64,000 nucleotides of DNA from Nipponacmea schrenckii (taxonomy: Eukaryota; Mollusca; Gastropoda; Lottiidae), in NCBI GenBank assembly GCA_030562195.1, contig JAUJPP010000003.1:18941398-19005397 (forward strand). The letters are read 5' to 3'. Below, in pieces: positions 22,630 to 34,729 of the stretch. Both the position numbers and the translations under genes were made by a program. The notes beneath the pieces are model-generated. The model was not told the origin of the DNA. It saw only the letters and a program-made list of their open reading frames with translations, and did not search any database. Every line of letters begins with the position of its first letter. Position 1 is the first letter of the stretch.

Positions 22630-24980
22630 AATTTTGAATTGAGTTCATCTTTGGGTGATAATGAACAATTTTAGCAAGTTTCATCAAAAAAACGTAAAGA
22701 ATTGTGACTTTTTGAGTGTTTACGTGATAAATATCAAACGCGTTTTTTTTAAAGAAAAGGGCAATAATTGATTTTTAAATACTTTTTGATATTTTTGATT
22801 TTCAATAAGGTTTATCCTTAGGTGATAATAAACAATTTCATTAAGTTTCGTCTAAATCCCAAGAGTGATGAAGAGCGTGCAATTCGAAAACAAGGGCATT
22901 AACTCATAATACGCCTTTTTCAATTTCTCTGATTTTCATCCTTGGTTGGATACGAACACTCACGTTACGTCAAAATCTGTCAAGAATTGTGCCTTCTAGC
23001 ACACTAGAGTGCTTACGAGCAATTGTGTACGGATGGACGGATGGACTTGTGTGACGGCATTATACAGTCAACATTCCACGTGGGAGTATTAAAAATCGGC
23101 AAGTTTAGACTCCAATAGGTAGGTAAATGGCGAGTTAACGTTCGCTTCCAGCAATTGCTGATATCGCAAACTAGGTAGTTGCTTCAAAGCCAACAAAGCC
23201 TGATATAAAGCTTAAAAAGTGTTAGACTCCAATAACACTTTTTAAGCTTTATATCAGGCTTTGTTGGCTTTGAAGCGGACATGACACATTCCCACGATTA
23301 GGATTTAACACTTCCCAGTAATTGGATTCAAACACCTCAGGGATAGCCATGCCATTTGGTCTGATATATATAGACCACCACCACCTGTATTTATCAGTTT
23401 TTGTTTCCAGTATCAACAGGTATTTTATTTTGTTTTATTCGGTATTCTGACCGGGCAATTTATAGTCAATAATTCCACGTGGGAGTATTAAAAGTCGGCA
23501 AGTTTAGACTCCAATAACCCTTTTTAAGCTTTATATCAGGCTTTATGTTGGCTTTGAAGCGGACATGACACATTCCCTCGATTAGGATTTAACACTTTCC
23601 AGTAATTGGATTCAAACACCTCAAGGATAGCCATGCCATTTGGTCTGATATATATAGACCACGTTCTTCTGTATTTACCGGTTTTTGTTTCCAGCATCAA
23701 CAGGTAGATATTTTATTTTGTTTTATTCGGCATTCTGAACGGGCATTTTATAGTCAATAATTGATAAGAGATAATTTAAATAATTATTAGCCATTTCAGA
23801 AAGTTTCGAAAAAAAATCCGTAACGAATTGTGCCTTCTAGAATGTTTACGCGCCAAAATCGCACGCGTTATTTCTTCTTCTTTAAAACTCATTTGCTTTT
23901 TGGCTCGTAAACACTACAAGGCACAATTTGTTACGGATTTTAGCGAAACTGGTTGAAATAGTTAATTATCACCCAAGGATGAACCGTATTGAAAATAAAA
24001 AACATCGAAAAGTATGCATGAATCATTGTCCTTGTTCTTGAAAACGCGTTTGATATTAAGCTCGTAATCACTCTATCAGGGCACTGACTGATTTTTACGA
24101 ACGAGCTGAAATTGTTTATTATCACCCAAGAATGAATCCTATTGAAAATGAAAAATATCGAAATATATTTAACATGAATCATTGCCCTTGTTCTTGCAAG
24201 ATTTTTGACCCGTAATCACTCTATAAGGCACAGATTATAACGGAACTTTGTGAAATTGTTCATTATCACCATAGGATGAACCCTGTTGAAAATCAAAAAT
24301 ACCCCAAAAGTTCGATGAGTTATTGTATTGTCAGAAGGTACAATTCTTGACAGATTGTGATGAAACTTAGTAATATTTACATTTATCACCCTAGAAAAGA
24401 AGCATTGAATGTTGAATATTTCATTCTGGTGATTGTTACTGTACTGTTGAGTTTTTGTTCAATTTCAATGCTGCCAGTGGGCGTATTTTTGATTTTGCCT
24501 GACAAGCTATATCTTGATTTTCACAGGGTTCATCTTTTGGTGATTATAAGCAATTCCATCAAGCATCAAGTGTCGTCAAAATCCTTAGATTGTTGAAGAG
24601 TCTTCAGGAGTATTTCAAAATAAGGGCAATAACTCATACACATTTCTCGATTTCTCTGATTTGCAATTCAGGTTCATCGGGTGGATGCGAACACTCGCAC
24701 AAATTTACAAATTGTGCTTTCTAGAGTTTTTACCAGCAATTTTGGACGGACGGACAGACCGATGGGTGAACCTGGGTGAGGGCAATATAAAAAGTCTGCA
24801 AGTTCAGACCCCAATAACCCTATTTAAACGGCGTAACAAGTAACACAGCCAGTGTTTTTGTGGGACTTTATCATTTCACAATCAAAATATTTTATCAGGC
24901 GTATATGTTGCCTTATAACGGACATGACACATATCCACGATTAGGATTTAACACTTTCAAGTAATTAGAAAACATCTCGG
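22630..24980. repeat. Mixed-orientation family A repeats and 282-bp repeats
   Basis: Family A monomers lie reversed at 22630-23030, direct at 23930-24350 and reversed again at 24500-24770, with a right-end motif (GCTGCCAGTGGGCGTAT) at about 24468. An inverted junction pairs TCCGTAACGAATTGTGCCTT near 23817 with AAGGCACAATTTGTTACGGA near 23920. Between them are direct repeats with 282-bp spacing starting at 23224 and 23506 (AGACTCCAATAA, then GACATGACACATTCC, GATTAGGATTTAACACTT and TCTGATATATATAGACCA), with a decayed third copy near 24815-24970. Confidence 0.75.
23181..23276. repeat. Perfect 43-bp inverted repeat (hairpin)
   Basis: Arms 23181-23223 and 23234-23276 are exact reverse complements, separated by a 10-base loop. 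The right arm is the start of the 282-bp repeat unit; the left arm is a reversed copy of it, so this is a head-to-head junction of two repeat ends. Arm ends: GCTTCAAAGCCAACAAAGCC and its complement. Confidence 0.95.
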
Positions 24981-25261
24981 GAATTTTTTTTATTAAAGTG
25001 GTGTTAACTTTAAAACAGTACTGAGAAACAGAGAATATTTTTGGTTGATATGAATATGCATAGGCCTAAATGAGCACACGTCATTACATAGAAAATTGTT
25101 ATGTTTTACAGTGGTTATTTTCAGTCAAAATATTACGTAGTTACGGGGCCTCACATACGCCATAATTATATTTTATTTTGAATTAAATCAATCCTAGTTG
25201 CCTTAGTACTATTTAAAATGGAATTCAGTTGATTAACCTGCAATAACAGCAACATCCTAAG

Positions 25262-25270
25262 TATATATAT
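25262..25270 (+). promoter_or_regulatory. TATA box candidate
   Basis: TATATATAT about 200 bp upstream of the ATG at 25465. Transcription would begin near 25290-25300. It suits the small gene that follows, but such strings are common in AT-rich DNA. Confidence 0.35.
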
Positions 25271-25464
25271 TGGAAAGGCGTCGGCTCAGACAAGTATTAA
25301 GATACATGATCAAATAATTCTACATCATATACCACTCATGGGAATAAGTTTTGTTTATTTAGAGAAATTGTCCTCCCATGGATAGAATAATGCCAAGAAC
25401 GTTTTGGTAAAGATCGATTTACAAACAGTAAGCTGAAAAACCTGATATTTTTTTCAGATATAAT

Positions 25465-25704
25465 ATGAGAATGAATACCAAAGTTGTATTCCTAACTCTG
25501 ATGATTTTACTGGTTGTTTTGCCCCAGGAAGTGTCGGCATGGGGTTGGAGAGAGGTCAAACATGTTGTCATCTGTCAAAAAACATTCGGGTTGATCTGTA
25601 AGCGGGATGTTGGGCTTGATACCATTAAAACGTTCAATGAAAAGGTAGGGAACCATTGCAAACCAAATTCACAGCATTCAAGTGCCATGAACTCTTTCAA
25701 GTGA
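25465..25704 (+). CDS. Putative small secreted peptide
   Basis: A 79-codon frame. Residues 1-25 form a good signal peptide: Met-Arg-Met-Asn-Thr-Lys, a hydrophobic core (VVFLTLMILLVVL), then PQEVSA before the predicted cut. The mature part begins WGWREVKHVV and has three cysteines (residues 37, 45 and 65) and several Lys/Arg. A TATA box lies about 200 bp upstream and an AATAAA only 4 bases after the stop, which fits a short complete gene. A GTAGGG donor after codon 60 (25645) offers an alternative in which the last 19 codons are intron and further exons follow. I do not recognise the family. Role unknown; secretion is inferred from the signal peptide only. Confidence 0.5.
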   Translation: MRMNTKVVFLTLMILLVVLPQEVSAWGWREVKHVVICQKTFGLICKRDVGLDTIKTFNEKVGNHCKPNSQHSSAMNSFK

Positions 25705-25707
25705 AGT

Positions 25708-25713
25708 AATAAA
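25708..25713 (+). terminator. Poly(A) signal candidate
   Basis: AATAAA four bases beyond the TGA of the small secreted-peptide frame. The 3' untranslated region would be very short. Confidence 0.35.
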
Positions 25714-26401
25714 ATGACCATTTATCATTAGCTTTTTAGTCCAGCATTCGTTAAAGAATTCTAAGTTGGCTCCATTTGTACCATTCCCTCCCGACATATG
25801 TTTTAGTGTAAGCTCGTGCTAACTTGACCAGATTATAGCATTTCTGCATGTCAGAAATAGAATTTAAACCAAAAGTCGTTGCGATTCAAATTTCCTTCAT
25901 TGGATCACTGGTGAAAACGAAAAAGAGCTAACTAGATTTTAAGCTCGATTCAGCAGTTATCTTATTTTTTTTTTTATATCAAACAACATCTCCGATAAAA
26001 TGTTGTCAAAGTTATCGATGCAATTAATCTATTGATATCACTCTGTACTCTTTATTCAGGATTTATTAGAATCGTAGAAGTCAATCACTTAATGGACTGC
26101 AATCTTAGAAAGAAGAAGAAAAAATTAACAGTTAATAAATCATTACTATTATATAGTGTAATATCTTGTTTACCTGATTTCCCAACTCAATGATGTAGAT
26201 CCGAAATTGTTTAAACAGGCGAAATAATTCAGTTTTTCTACATAATTGTACATATCTTGTACATATAGCTTAAAGTGGTGAAACATACTGGATATTTGTC
26301 CACTTTCAGAAAAAAATTCAACTTCTTGTTCTCATGCCAAAGTTGCCAATTACCATAGTAAGGGAAATAACTCTGTATTTCTTATATGACATTTAAACAA
26401 C

Positions 26402-26690
26402 AATGGAGTCTAAATCGCCATACCATTCATTCATCTAACAACTTTGCAATTGATTAGTCACACATTTCATCAGTCAAGTGGAAGATTAAAGTCAGCCATG
26501 TTCCATTTGTTCTTTGTTAGCCACGTGAACTACCAGTCAAAAAAAAAAAAAAAAGAATTCGAAGTGGAATAATTTCTTTGAATTACCCAAGCTTTTTTTA
26601 CCCCACATACAGTATTTTTACGTGAAATATCTATTTGAAACACTAATTAATGAATTAGTAAGATTGATTTAATTCTAAACAATGCGGGGT
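26402..26690 (+). repeat. Diverged relative of the UBE2D-flanking repeat
   Basis: Shares ATGGAGTCTAAAT, an ATTAATGAATTAGTAAGATT core and AAACAATGCGGG with the copy at 33740-33915, and more loosely with 88-343 and 9747-10002. It is interrupted by an A-run near 26540. Confidence 0.5.
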
Positions 26691-27465
26691 GTTCTTAACA
26701 AAGGGTTGAACGTACAATGTAGTACACTTTTATTACCCAAATTTATATAAACTTAACACCGAAATCTTGCGAATTGTGTCTCTGAACGTATTTAAAATAA
26801 ATAAATGCATAATTATTGTTAACCAATGAGAGTGGGCCATGATAAAGCCAAACACAAAAACAAGGTTAAACTGTTAAATTAACCATTAGTAGTTCCACTT
26901 TTAATTAACTCTTTTGACACAAATTCAGAATATATATATATTCAGATATAATCTACAATGTTTTTGACAATGAAAATTGGACATACTTCCCCTTTGCTCA
27001 GTGCTTATAAGTATTACTTTCGTAATGTGCCAATGGCCTTATTTTGAATACTTACAAATAATTCAGGTGGGATAGAAAAGGTTATTTCCCTTAATACATA
27101 AAATATAAATTATACAACACACATTAATAAATAAAAAATGATGATAAATATTCGAGTAAAAGTGTTCCGTATTGGTAGGACAGATATTAATTTTCTTCTA
27201 AATTGTACTAGAATTTATTTTACTCGCGTAATATAAACTAATTTCAACAATGGGTATCTGAACGACTCAACTAACGTGACAGACTGCGCAACTGTTATAA
27301 GAATTTGAACAAAACGAATGAAATCTATGACTGAATAAAGGTGGGAGAGAATACATCTGTTTTTCTATTGAAATATCAAACTACTTTGTCAATACATTAA
27401 AATTAATTATTAAACATATTGTCCTCACAATATCTCTTTTATCTGCCCGCCTAATCCACAAGCAC

Positions 27466-27651
27466 ATGACAATGATACCAGCAGACGACAAAAGATTTTC
27501 CCGCCGATTCTTCACGCCGGGAAATACCACTGAATATGGAAACAATGAAAATTTTATTGTCATTCAAGTAGAAGCAGAGCCTATTATAGTCTCTGGTAGA
27601 AGTAAGCCTTATATTGCAATATTTGTAGGATTTTTTTTTACAAGGAAATAA
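27466..27651 (+). CDS. Possible unidentified coding exon
   Basis: A 61-codon plus-strand frame whose first ~45 codons are clearly less AT-rich than the surroundings and have balanced composition (PADDKRFSRRFFTPGN, then VIQVEAEPIIV). It could be an internal exon ending at a GTAGAA donor near 27594. The acceptor side is weak. No family recognised; it could equally be a fragment of a mobile element. Confidence 0.18.
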   Translation: MTMIPADDKRFSRRFFTPGNTTEYGNNENFIVIQVEAEPIIVSGRSKPYIAIFVGFFFTRK

Positions 27652-28059
27652 CTTTAATCAAACAGGCATTTTTCCTAATTAAATATTACGACGGCAATGA
27701 TCGCTTTAAGACATAATATGCAGGCCATTTTTACATGGTATAACTTATGAACTATATTACTCACAATCTAATTTACTTACATGGGTATCAACTTGTCCCG
27801 TTTAAGCTCTTTTTGTATATAAAGTAGTTTATTTAGTAATCGCTACGATAATCAAAGCATGGACATGCTTGATATGATTTGGAATGCCGCAGGCGTCTCG
27901 TGCAGGGATGATTTGCGAACATCTGAGGTCATTCTTGCCAGCAATCTCGTAAATGTACATGATGGTTAGGTTTATTTGACGAAATCGTTTACTACCTTTT
28001 GTTCACCGGGAAGATCGTTTATTTGACAAGCGATTATATGTAGTTGAATAAAAGATAAA

Positions 28060-28445
28060 CAAGCTTTTTTATACGTCCACATTATAATGTGGTCCGTAAA
28101 TCCACAATTGACATGTGAACGCGATAGCGACTACAGTTTTCATCGGATTTGAATGGAATTTGCTGTGACCATTTATATTGATGAGATCTTGGATGCGTGC
28201 AATATTGTCGATTTTTCAAGGAACGATTTTTGAGTTATTTCCCCTGACTTACTCAAACTGCGTCAATATTTGCTTGGAATGCTATAGATATCTGATTTGA
28301 ATGGAATTTGATGTAATCATTGATATTGACAATATCTTGGACAAGATCGATATTGGCAAGTTTTCGATTGACAGTTTTTGAGTTATTGCCCCATGGGTTT
28401 TGAACGCTATATAGACATTTTTCATTTGACTGGAATTAAATTTGG
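28060..28445 (-). repeat. Repeat family B, inverted orientation
   Basis: Units with GGAATTTGATGTAATCATTG and GATCTTGGACAAGATCGATA, the reverse of family B at 16220-16690. The left edge holds a hairpin-like TATACGTCCACATTATAATG followed by TGGTCCGTA, echoing the left end of the family A array at 49007. Confidence 0.65.
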
Positions 28446-29989
28446 TGTGATCATGTATATTAATGAGAACCTGTATTTGAAAAGAAATATACTTTAAAGT
28501 GGGCGTATCTTGCAAGGTAACCACTTGTTAAATCTAGGTTCATTCTAAGACTTAGTATTCCTTTAAGAAATTTTAGAACTCCCAACATTTACTTTCAATG
28601 AATTTAATTATTAAGAACTAAATCATTACATTATATTCTAAAAAGGTCCAGATTACTTCAGACTATTCTACACTCCTATATTTGAATAAAAAAAACATTC
28701 CATACTCTTTAATCCGAATTAAAAATATATATATATATATCATTTTCAAAAAGTAGGACGTATGGCATAAAGGATTATTTCAAATATAGATTTTTTTTTT
28801 ATTAGATTTCGCGTATATCATTTGCCCCGGAGCAATTCTTATAGTTATAGATAGTACATCAATATTGTAATGACGTCATTGTAGACATCTAGCCTTTTCC
28901 TTGGGGAAAATATATCAAATATCATGTCTTCAAATGCCTGTATTTCTGATTTTATTATATAAGGCGATAATTGCTTTTTATTCGGGGATTTCGCGCCAAA
29001 TTTTGTCAATTAAGATCAATCGCGATTATGCGTGAATTTGTGTACATTTGAGGTACATTTTTACCGTAGATTTATACAATCTGACAATAGGTAATGGACT
29101 GTCGTAAAAATGAGACTACAATAAAAAATAATTGATATTTTCTTTTTAAATATAGTTCTCAATAGACTACATCAATTGTAGAGCAATTATATATAAAAAT
29201 AATATTATAGTCTGTCATTCATATAATTGAATTATGAATATAACACATGATACACGTATAGTGGATGACTGTACGCAGGTGTAATTGCTTTGTTAATTAT
29301 TTCTCTTGTAACCTCTATCTAACCCTAATGACGTCATTAGTAATCACGATTTTTATGAATGAACATGTTTATGAATGATTGACATGGTAACTATGACGTA
29401 GTAACGGTCACTATAATGATGAATGGAGGATGACCAATTGTATTTGTGTTTTGACCGAGATGAAAGGTGTAATCTGTGACCAGAGATGATAATCTATTTC
29501 TTTTATCGTTCTCTCAAGACTGAGGTACATTGAAATTTGAAATCCAGTGTTTTCAAATAACTTGAAATTTAATTTAGTAGATAGACAGGCTTAATTATTT
29601 TTTAGTTAACAGTTTGTTAGTGAAATACCTCAGACAACTGCATGTAGTTAAATTACTGGTAATTACATTCTGTTACCTTGAAATATTAGTGTTAAAATTA
29701 TGAATTATTGAAACCTTGGAAATAAAGAGTTAATTTTTATCTAATAGGGCCTACCCCATATCGCGATACATATCGTATCGAGACCCTTGTACCGCGATAC
29801 GTATCGAATCGTATCACTATTTGAGGGACCACTTAAGTAATTCTTTGTAAAATTGAATCAATTTGGTGCATTCTAAAACATAATTTTCAAGGAGGGCAAA
29901 TGCATAGAACAATTATATAATAAATAATTAAACTCTATTTCCGGCATTTGATAGAGCGTTACATGCAGATACCACATCTTGCACTTTAT
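28446..29989 (+). repeat. 1.55-kb tandem duplication, copy 1
   Basis: Nearly identical to 30001-31548, offset 1555 bp. Differences that I see are a few single bases (28634 region CATTATATT versus CAGTATATT; TTCGGGG versus TTCGGTG; TAATGGACTG versus TAACGGACTG) and the length of a TA run. Non-coding; contains two TGACGTCA sites and a CGCGATACATATCGTATCG palindromic stretch. Confidence 0.97.
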
Positions 29990-30000
29990 TTATCACTTTA

Positions 30001-31548
30001 TGTGATCATGTATATTAATGAGAACCTGTATTTGAAAAGAAATATACTTTAAAGTGGGCGTATCTTGCAAGGTAACCACTTGTTAAATCTAGGTTCATTC
30101 TAAGACTTAGTATTCCTTTAAGAAATTTTAGAACTCCCAACATTTACTTTCAATGAATTTAATTATTAAGAACTAAATCATTACAGTATATTCTAAAAAG
30201 GTCCAGATTACTTCAGACTATTCTACACTCCTATATTTGAATAAAAAAACATTCCATACTCTTTAATCCGAATTAAAAAAATATATATATATATATATAT
30301 CATTTTCAAAAAGTAGGACGTATGGCATAAAGGATTATTTCAAATATAGATTTTTTTTTATTAGATTTCGCGTATATCATTTGCCCCGGAGCAATTCTTA
30401 TAGTTATAGATAGTACATCAATATTGTAATGACGTCATTGTAGACATCTAGCCTTTTCCTTGGGGAAAATATATCAAATATCATGTCTTCAAATGCCTGT
30501 ATTTCTGATTTTATTATATAAGGCGATAATTGCTTTTTATTCGGTGATTTCGCGCCAAATTTTGTCAATTAAGATCAATCGCGATTATGCGTGAATTTGT
30601 GTACATTTGAGGTACATTTTTACCGTAGATTTATACAATCTGACAATAGGTAACGGACTGTCGTAAAAATGAGACTACAATAAAAAATAATTGATATTTT
30701 CTTTTTAAATATAGTTCTCAATAGACTACATCAATTGTAGAGCAATTATATATAAAAATAATATTATAGTCTGTCATTCATATAATTGAATTATGAATAT
30801 AACACATGATACACGTATAGTGGATGACTGTACGCAGGTGTAATTGCTTTGTTAATTATTTCTCTTGTAACCTCTATCTAACCCTAATGACGTCATTAGT
30901 AATCACGATTTTTATGAATGAACATGTTTATGAATGATTGACATGGTAACTATGACGTAGTAACGGTCACTATAATGATGAATGGAGGATGACCAATTGT
31001 ATTTGTGTTTTGACCGAGATGAAAGGTGTAATCTGTGACCAGAGATGATAATCTATTTCTTTTATCGTTCTCTCAAGACTGAGGTACATTGAAATTTGAA
31101 ATCCAGTGTTTTCAAATAACTTGAAATTTAATTTAGTAGATAGACAGGCTTAATTATTTTTTAGTTAACAGTTTGTTAGTGAAATACCTCAGACAACTGC
31201 ATGTAGTTAAATTACTGGTAATTACATTCTGTTACCTTGAAATATTAGTGTTAAAATTATGAATTATTGAAACCTTGGAAATAAAGAGTTAATTTTTATC
31301 TAATAGGGCCTACCCCATATCGCGATACATATCGTATCGAGACCCTTGTACCGCGATACGTATCGAATCGTATCACTATTTGAGGGACCACTTAAGTAAT
31401 TCTTTGTAAAATTGAATCAATTTGGTGCATTCTAAAACATAATTTTCAAGGAGGGCAAATGCATAGAACAATTATATAATAAATAATTAAACTCTATTTC
31501 CGGCATTTGATAGAGCGTTACATGCAGATACCACATCTTGCACTTTAT
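30001..31548 (+). repeat. 1.55-kb tandem duplication, copy 2
   Basis: Second copy of the unit at 28446-29989, separated from it by 11 bases. The TA run is longer here. The near-identity means either a very recent duplication or an assembly artefact from two haplotypes laid end to end. Confidence 0.97.
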
Positions 31549-32987
31549 ATGCACGTGCACTGTGATATGTCAATAACCCAAGTGCGACATCACAGGCCAT
31601 TATAATCGGTTCCATGTTGAATGTGATAGTCAGGATAACAGCAGAAGCGGAACCAACCCTCTGACACGTGACTTATGCCAGGTACAATGAAGAATACATG
31701 AATAGAAGGATTAAGTCTGTTAATGATTATTTTCTGAGGATAACCGTGTGATACAGAGCAATCAATGCTTAGTTGTCTCACCTTTGGCATTTATAAATAA
31801 TGTTTAAACTAGGTAATATATACATGGATATTTGACTGAATGTCTTCTCATTTCACCACTTCCCATTAGCTACCTCCTAAATCTCTGTTTATTTATCTCT
31901 TATCCATTTCATCCTTTCACATTTATCCCTAATCCATTTCATCCTTTCACAGTTTCGAAGACAATTTAACGAAACACTCTTTGTATTTCAGATTCCATTG
32001 TTCTGAGACCTGTGGACAGGTAACACTTGACCTTTGTACTCGGCGGTACATACATACATTAGTATGATTAGTAGTAGAATTTTTCTATCCGAAGCACAGT
32101 CCGTATTAGGCTTACACTTGATCGTTTCTACCTGACAACATTCAAGATAGCCATCCGAGGCTTGAATAGAGGTGGGGGTTTCGGACTATCCTGTCACTCG
32201 ACTTTAATTGTTCAAACTGTTACTGCGCAATTTATTGGTATTATTATAATTATTTATAATACAAATTCCATCTAGCCTACATTAAATGCATATAGTCAAG
32301 AAATTTCATTGTAAAAGCTCGATAAATAGGCACTGTACTCTGTACTGTACAACCATCAGTAAAAAGCAGTACCAATTAAAATATAAGTATTTTTTCAAAA
32401 ACGTGACAAAAAGATTTTGTTTTTTATATTAATGAACTATTTTATGTTCCTGGTCCATAATATTTTAACTCATTATTTCTGGTAGGTCAATACTCCGAAG
32501 AATTACCAAGTACAAGAGGGGAAAATAATTTACTGGTGCTAGCCCACAGGCTAGTTTTGATAAAATTGATATATTACGACGATTCACCCTTTTACTCTCT
32601 ATCACATACCTTTTTTTTTGAATATACATGTAATAGGAAATAAAGCCCATGAAAAGCTATCCCCAGAATATTAGAATTTATGATCTTTATATTAGAAATA
32701 TATAAAAAGGCTTTTATGTTAATATATATTTGGTTGTATGCAAAATAACATAGATATAATTTCTTAACAATTAATAAACCATTATTGCTAAAAATCGCAG
32801 CCTACATTGGTTTCACAACACTATACATAATCATACCGACATCAAAATATTTACGTAAACCATTTAATTAGTTTAAGCGTTGGAAACAGAAAATTTCGGA
32901 CTACCAAGGCTGAACGAAAAGACTCTTATTACGAAAAGACCCTATCTCACATGCACGTGCGCACGCATCCAATTTTGTACTCTGTAT
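31549..32987. other. Intergenic stretch
   Basis: No gene recognised. A short duplication (ATCCATTTCATCCTTTCACA twice near 31905-31950) is the only structure. Confidence 0.4.
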
Positions 32988-33428
32988 GGACTTAGTCCAT
33001 TAATTCATTTGCCATCTATTTCCATGTTAAATCACAAAATTCAACCTTCTAGAACTTTTTCCAGAAATCTCGTTGAAAACTTTCTTATATGTCAAATGAA
33101 AGCCAGGCCAATACTTGGTTTCTGTACAAAAATCCAATATAGCATTACCGTGAAAATTTTGAACTAAACAAATGGAAAGTAAACCACTACATTTTATCAA
33201 CATCCGCTTGACTGTCACTGCACACAAAACCACTATTTTTAGAAATAACCTTCCGCCAATTAAATTTCTCATTATCTCAGAAATCCTGAAAAAAAAATGC
33301 AATTTCAGACATCAAATTTCAAAAATTAGTCAAAAATGGGCATGCAAAAACCCCCAAAGGAAGGGAGAAAGAGTATTTCTAAAAATAGATACAATCATTA
33401 GCATAAAATGTTTTACTGGACTGAGTCC
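32988..33428. mobile_element. Small palindromic-ended element, copy 1
   Basis: A ~441-bp block that starts GGACTTAGTCC and ends GGACTGAGTCC, each end nearly self-palindromic. Its body (TTTTCCAGAAATCTCGTTG, GCCAGGCCAATACTTGGTTT, CATCCGCTTGACTGT, AACCTTCCGCCA) recurs three times at 62265-63587. Open frames on both strands here are repeat shadows. Probably a non-autonomous DNA element; no transposase is present. Confidence 0.65.
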
Positions 33429-33739
33429 GTATAATAAATTCATTCTCAAAAATCCATCGAATGAGTTAGTTGTCTTTATTTTCACCTCTCCCCATCCCTT
33501 CAGTCGAAGGCCACGTCAACTTCGAAAACATAATATATATTCTTGAAATAGATGGCTAATACTTATATCAATCGAAAGGTATCAAAAGTAGAGATATTCT
33601 AAAGATCGGGGAAAATATTATAGTTAGTCTCACAAGTTCCTAATTAAGTCGTAATTAGCGTGATTACGAAAGAAATTTTCCTCGTTCCACCAGGACAAGA
33701 AACATTGTTAGGTCTCGAAATTTCATGCAAACTTAATAT

Positions 33740-33915
33740 ATTTCTTTGATTCGTGAACAAACATGGTTTTAAATTAACGTTTCCAAGTGGAAATATTTCT
33801 TAGAATTATACAAGCTTTTAAATGCCCACATAAGATTTTAATGCTTGGAATGTTGAATTTGAAACACCGATTAATCAATTAGTAAGCTTTATTTGACCCT
33901 AAACAATGCGAGTTT
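33740..33915 (+). repeat. Diverged relative of the UBE2D-flanking repeat
   Basis: Contains GTGAACAAACATGG, GCCCACATAAG, ATTAATCAATTAGTAAGCTT and AAACAATGCG, in the order seen at 88-343 and 26402-26690. Confidence 0.55.
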
Positions 33916-34422
33916 GCATCTTTGAGTAAAAACTTTCAGATTAGTTGAGGGACACATACATGTACTTCTAGAATTCGCTTTAAAGTTTCATATATTTGAG
34001 TCACAAACATTTCCAACTTAAGTCAGAATGTCGCTTTAATCAACGTGTTACTTGGCTGAGTTAGTTAGTGTTATCTAGTACAACAAGATGTGACAGGAAA
34101 ATGAGAAAACACAATGCAAAAATGCCTCAATATATAAATATATGACAAACTAAATGTTAAAAATGAATAATTTAGGTTTATTTTAGTGAATAGCTTGTGA
34201 AAAAAACAATAGTATTATAAACAATTATAAACAAAATTTTGTCAGTCATTCCACCAGTATGCTTTAACCCCTGCCCACCATGCGCTTGAAATAAGCATGT
34301 AAAAATATAAATATAAGAACACGGTTGGCACAAGTTGAGTATACGTTAGACCGTCGTTATAGAACTGCCATCATCACATTATCTATTCGTTAGACACACG
34401 TTCATTATACGCTTCTCTAACG

Positions 34423-34729
34423 CTAGGTTTCCCGACACACTCAATATCAACGTATGAGGAGCGTACTTGACGTATGAGTAACGTATCCTCATCAGACTAG
34501 CGTGTTCAGCTTATGGGAACGTATGAGGAGCGTAAAATTCATACGTCGGCATACGCTGAAATTTTTCGTGCATGTTCAAACGGTTTTTTGGCCGTCAACA
34601 AAAACGTCGTAGAAACGTATTCCAGTGTACCTCTAGCGTGTTTCTGCGTGTGTCAGCGTATGTCCAAAAAGTCCATACTTTCTTCATAGACATACGCTGG
34701 TTTTAAACGCGAGTGTGACAGAGCCTTAG
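34423..34729. mobile_element. Putative MITE
   Basis: A CpG-rich ~307-bp block in AT-rich surroundings. Its ends are imperfectly inverted (CTAGGTTTCCCGACACACTC and GAGTGTGACAGAGCCTTAG). Internally GTATGAGGAGCGTA occurs twice (near 34453 and 34520), as subterminal repeats do in small DNA transposons. Confidence 0.35.

Larger units (their letters stand above)
25714..28059. other. Intergenic stretch
   Basis: AT-rich. Holds one diverged copy of the dispersed repeat (26402-26690) and one composition-distinct frame (27466-27651), both listed separately. Nothing else recognised. Confidence 0.4.

Noticed and set aside
33027..33546. 91- and 124-codon frames, one similar to a frame at 62692-62979
   Set aside because: Similarity is explained by copies of the palindromic-ended element; the frames are not conserved in all copies and occur on opposite strands.
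34423..34729. CpG-rich block considered as a CpG-island promoter
   Set aside because: Inverted ends and internal subrepeats fit a small transposon better, and no coding start follows.
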